Assembly (NCBI GenBank): GCA_045649025.1
Contig: JAZRPB010000033.1
Coordinates: 1 to 60,287 of the forward strand
DNA: 60,287 nucleotides
DNA from: Ornithomonoglobus_A sp045649025
Lineage (GTDB): Bacteria > Bacillota > Clostridia > UBA1381
Direction of reading: 5' to 3'
A model generated the notes under the pieces. The model searched no databases and had not been told where the DNA came from. It saw only the letters and a list, made by a program, of their open reading frames with translations. The translations under genes were made by a program, and so were the position numbers. Of the stretch, positions 57,984 to 60,287 are shown in pieces; within the stretch, counting starts at the first letter, position 1, and the number at the start of each line of letters is the position of its first letter.

Positions 57984-59096
57984 ATGAAAACAGAATTTTT
58001 GTACCTTAATGAAGAGGAAATGATTGAAGCAGGCGTTCTTGATTATGGACGTTGTATTGATGTTGAAGAGGAAGTGTTCCGTCTTTTAAGCAAAGGCGAC
58101 TATGTTATGGGTGGAGATAAACATAATTCTCACGGTATTATGATGAAGTTCCCCAAAGAAAGTCCATTTCCTAATATGCCAAAGGATGCTCCTGACAGAC
58201 GATTTCTGGCGATGCCTGCATATGTTGGTGGACGTTTTAATGTGGCAGGAGAAAAGTGGTACGGCTCAAATATAATTAATCCACAAAGGGGATTACCACG
58301 TTCAATTTTGATGGTAATGCTTAATGATGCCGATACATGTGAACCAATTGCGTTGATGTCTGGTAATTTAATCAGCTCTGTCCGCACAGGCTGTGTTCCC
58401 GGTGTAGCCACCAGACACCTTGCTAATAAAAATGCGTCGGTGTGTTCCTGCATTGGTGCCGGTCCTGTAAGTAAGGCTTGTTTTGAGGGAATTATACAAG
58501 AGGCAAAGAATGTAAAAGAACTGGTGGTGTGTGACCTTATACTTGAAAAAGCAGAAGCTTTTGCAGATGAAATGAGCAAAAAATACAACATCAAAGCAAG
58601 AGGTGTAACTTCTCTTGAGGAAGCTGTAAGAGCAGGAGATATTGTAAGTGTTGCAGCTTCATCGGTAAAGCCTATTCAGCTTAATAATGATTGGCTTAAG
58701 GAAGGTTCTCTTCTAATCTTTTCGGGAAGAGGTGCTGTTGACGAGGAATATTTCACTTCGTCTAAAACAGTTTGGGATAATACTAAAATGCATGAGGTAT
58801 ACTTTGATGAACATCTTTTGCTTCCTGAAAACGAAAGATTTATTAATGGTATTGCTGTTCAGATCTATAAATTTATGTATGAAGGAAAGCTGCCTCCCAT
58901 TACTGAAGGTGTGAGCTTGGGTGATATAATTTGCGGTACAGCTCAGGGACGAGTGTCCGAAAAAGATAGAATTTGTTTTATTGCCAGCGGTATGCCTGTG
59001 TGGGATGTGGCTTGGGGATATGAATTATATGAAAATGCCAAGAAAAAGGGGTTGGGTCAAACTTTGAAGTTGTGGGATGACCCATATCTTGCGTAA
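57984..59096 (+). CDS. Ornithine cyclodeaminase/mu-crystallin-family enzyme
   Basis: This 370-residue protein has the family's N-terminal dimerisation part, GNLISSVRTGCVPGVATRHLA, and a Rossmann NAD(P) site (SCIGAGPVSKACFEGII, about 150-166). Related proteins deaminate ornithine, reduce cyclic imines or act as amino-acid dehydrogenases. A closely similar gut-bacterial family is labelled 'tyramine oxidase subunit B' in databases, but that chemistry is not evident here. The substrate is unknown; the flanking regulator and transporters point to amino-acid catabolism. Confidence 0.87.
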   Translation: MKTEFLYLNEEEMIEAGVLDYGRCIDVEEEVFRLLSKGDYVMGGDKHNSHGIMMKFPKESPFPNMPKDAPDRRFLAMPAYVGGRFNVAGEKWYGSNIINPQRGLPRSILMVMLNDADTCEPIALMSGNLISSVRTGCVPGVATRHLANKNASVCSCIGAGPVSKACFEGIIQEAKNVKELVVCDLILEKAEAFADEMSKKYNIKARGVTSLEEAVRAGDIVSVAASSVKPIQLNNDWLKEGSLLIFSGRGAVDEEYFTSSKTVWDNTKMHEVYFDEHLLLPENERFINGIAVQIYKFMYEGKLPPITEGVSLGDIICGTAQGRVSEKDRICFIASGMPVWDVAWGYELYENAKKKGLGQTLKLWDDPYLA

Positions 59097-59146
59097 AAAA
59101 ATCAGGACAGTTTTATTGGTAATATCTAAAACATTGAGCTATTAAA

Positions 59147-59181
59147 AAGGCTGCCTCACTTTTTTAGTGAGGCGGCCCTTT
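59147..59181. terminator. Bidirectional terminator
   Basis: GGCTGCCTCACT pairs with AGTGAGGCGGCC around a T loop, with T- or A-runs on both sides. It serves the rightward enzyme gene and the leftward symporter gene. Confidence 0.85.
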
Positions 59182-59194
59182 AGTTTGTTTTTAA

Positions 59195-60287
59195 TTATTT
59201 CTTTTTATCGGACTTAACAACCTTAACCATAGCTGCAAGAGCAACAAGTGCAATCACGTTTGGTATAACCATAAGCTGATTAAGCATATCAGATAACTCC
59301 CAAACCAAGTCGTTTGACAGGAATGAACCCATAAATATGAATATAACTGCAATTACCGAATATACCGTTACTGCTTTTTTTCCAAACAAATACTCAACGT
59401 TGATTTTACCAAACATATTCCAGCTTAAAATTGTTGAGAATGCAAAGAATAACAAGCAAATTGCAACAAAGATATTACCAGCGTTTGTGCCGAAGGTTCC
59501 CTGGAATGCAAGCTGTGCCATATTTGTTTTGTCGATACCAAGTGCTGAAATTGCATCTAATACACCCACATTGCTCTCTAATGCTGCTCTTGATGCATCT
59601 GCAATAGGACCGTTTCCTGCATATAGAGTAGATATAACAATAAGTGCTGTCATGGTAAGTACCACGAAGGTGTCGATAAACACACCAATCATTGCAACCA
59701 CACCCTGGTCGTGAGGCTTATCTACCTTTGCCATTGCGTGAGCGTGAGGTGTTGAACCCATACCTGCTTCATTTGAGAAAAGACCTCTTTTTACTCCCTG
59801 GCTTATTGCACTCTTCAATGCCATACCAAGACCGCCGCCGATTATTGCAGAAGGGTTAAATGCGTATGAGAATATCATACCAATTGCTTCGGGAAGATAT
59901 TTTGCACGTGCAACAAGAATAATAATACCAAGTGCTAAATACAATACAGCCATTATCGGCACTAATTTTTCTGTTACCGATGCAACTCTTTTAACCCCGC
60001 CTATAAATATAAATGCGGAAAGTATAGCAATTATTATACCTACAACCCACGATGGAATACCAAAGGCAGTTGAACAGGTGCTTCCTATTGAGTTTGATTG
60101 TACCATACTTCCTGTAAAACCAAGTGCTATAGTGGCAGCAATGGCAAAGAATATTGCCAAAAATGAGCCGAATTTGCCTTTGAATGCGGTTTTTATGTAA
60201 TACACGGGTCCGCCTAGAACAGTTCCGTCATCTTTTACCACTCTTGTTTCCTGAGCAAGAATTGCCTCGGCATAGATGGTTGCCATG
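59195..60287 (-). CDS. Sodium:alanine/amino-acid symporter (AGCS), partial
   Basis: This is the C-terminal part of an AGCS-family transporter of about 460 residues; roughly the first 100 residues lie beyond the right edge. The signature GLFSNEAGMGSTPHAHA is present, with about nine hydrophobic helices and a short Lys-rich tail. The ATG at the edge is an internal methionine (the IYAEAILAQETR region follows a transmembrane motif in this family). It imports alanine, glycine or similar amino acids with sodium. Confidence 0.92.
   Translation of the reverse strand, partial: MATIYAEAILAQETRVVKDDGTVLGGPVYYIKTAFKGKFGSFLAIFFAIAATIALGFTGSMVQSNSIGSTCSTAFGIPSWVVGIIIAILSAFIFIGGVKRVASVTEKLVPIMAVLYLALGIIILVARAKYLPEAIGMIFSYAFNPSAIIGGGLGMALKSAISQGVKRGLFSNEAGMGSTPHAHAMAKVDKPHDQGVVAMIGVFIDTFVVLTMTALIVISTLYAGNGPIADASRAALESNVGVLDAISALGIDKTNMAQLAFQGTFGTNAGNIFVAICLLFFAFSTILSWNMFGKINVEYLFGKKAVTVYSVIAVIFIFMGSFLSNDLVWELSDMLNQLMVIPNVIALVALAAMVKVVKSDKKK

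Overview
The window is AT-rich chromosome from a spore-forming, low-GC anaerobic Clostridia (Bacillota), probably a gut species. The evidence is a SpoIIID homologue, a SafA-like LysM/CAP protein, Pta-AckA acetate fermentation, strong Shine-Dalgarno sites, and several TTG or GTG starts. No species can be named from the sequence alone.

Layout. Bases 1-412 hold the end of an rRNA operon: 5S rRNA followed by tRNA-Glu, tRNA-Met and tRNA-Lys(CUU). A complete temperate prophage of about 38.3 kb (364-38615) sits in the 3' end of tRNA-Lys. A 49-bp exact duplication marks attL and attR. The prophage reads in order: leftward lysogeny block (tyrosine integrase, two small membrane proteins, membrane-anchored ImmA-like peptidase, repressor); a divergent promoter/operator switch; a rightward early block (Cro-like protein, many small proteins, LysM protein, AAA ATPase, ssDNA-binding-like protein, ERCC4 nuclease, replication initiator carrying iterons, primase-helicase, small regulators); then a late block from 12.8 to 38.4 kb. 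The late block encodes terminase, a large portal, a Prp-type cysteine protease, scaffold, an N4-gp56-family major capsid protein, fibres, amidase, holin, XhlA-like protein, tail proteins and a 2,810-residue polyvalent protein. The large portal, the capsid family, the very large putative ejection protein and the absence of a recognisable tape measure or sheath suggest a short-tailed (podovirus-like) particle.

Right of the prophage lies host DNA. It holds a secreted WG-repeat/SLH surface protein, a DUF819 membrane protein, an SCP2-like protein, a two-component system with an acyl-CoA ligase, and spoIIID. Upstream of spoIIID are genes for F-type ATPase a and c subunits plus a 52-residue b-like subunit, with no F1 genes. 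Next come a methionine gamma-lyase-family gene, a PHP hydrolase, pta-ackA, tRNA-Ser, a LysM/CAP secreted protein, and an RpiR regulator with an EamA transporter divergent from an ornithine-cyclodeaminase-family gene. A sodium:amino-acid symporter is cut by the right edge. Several host intergenic regions carry elaborate palindromic repeats.

Most notable are: a phage Prp-like protease encoded beside two likely substrates that carry its cleavage motif; a late gene split by one in-frame TGA; helically phased iterons inside the replication gene; the giant polyvalent protein; a C-type-lectin-like fibre tip without a reverse transcriptase; and the partial ATPase Fo locus.
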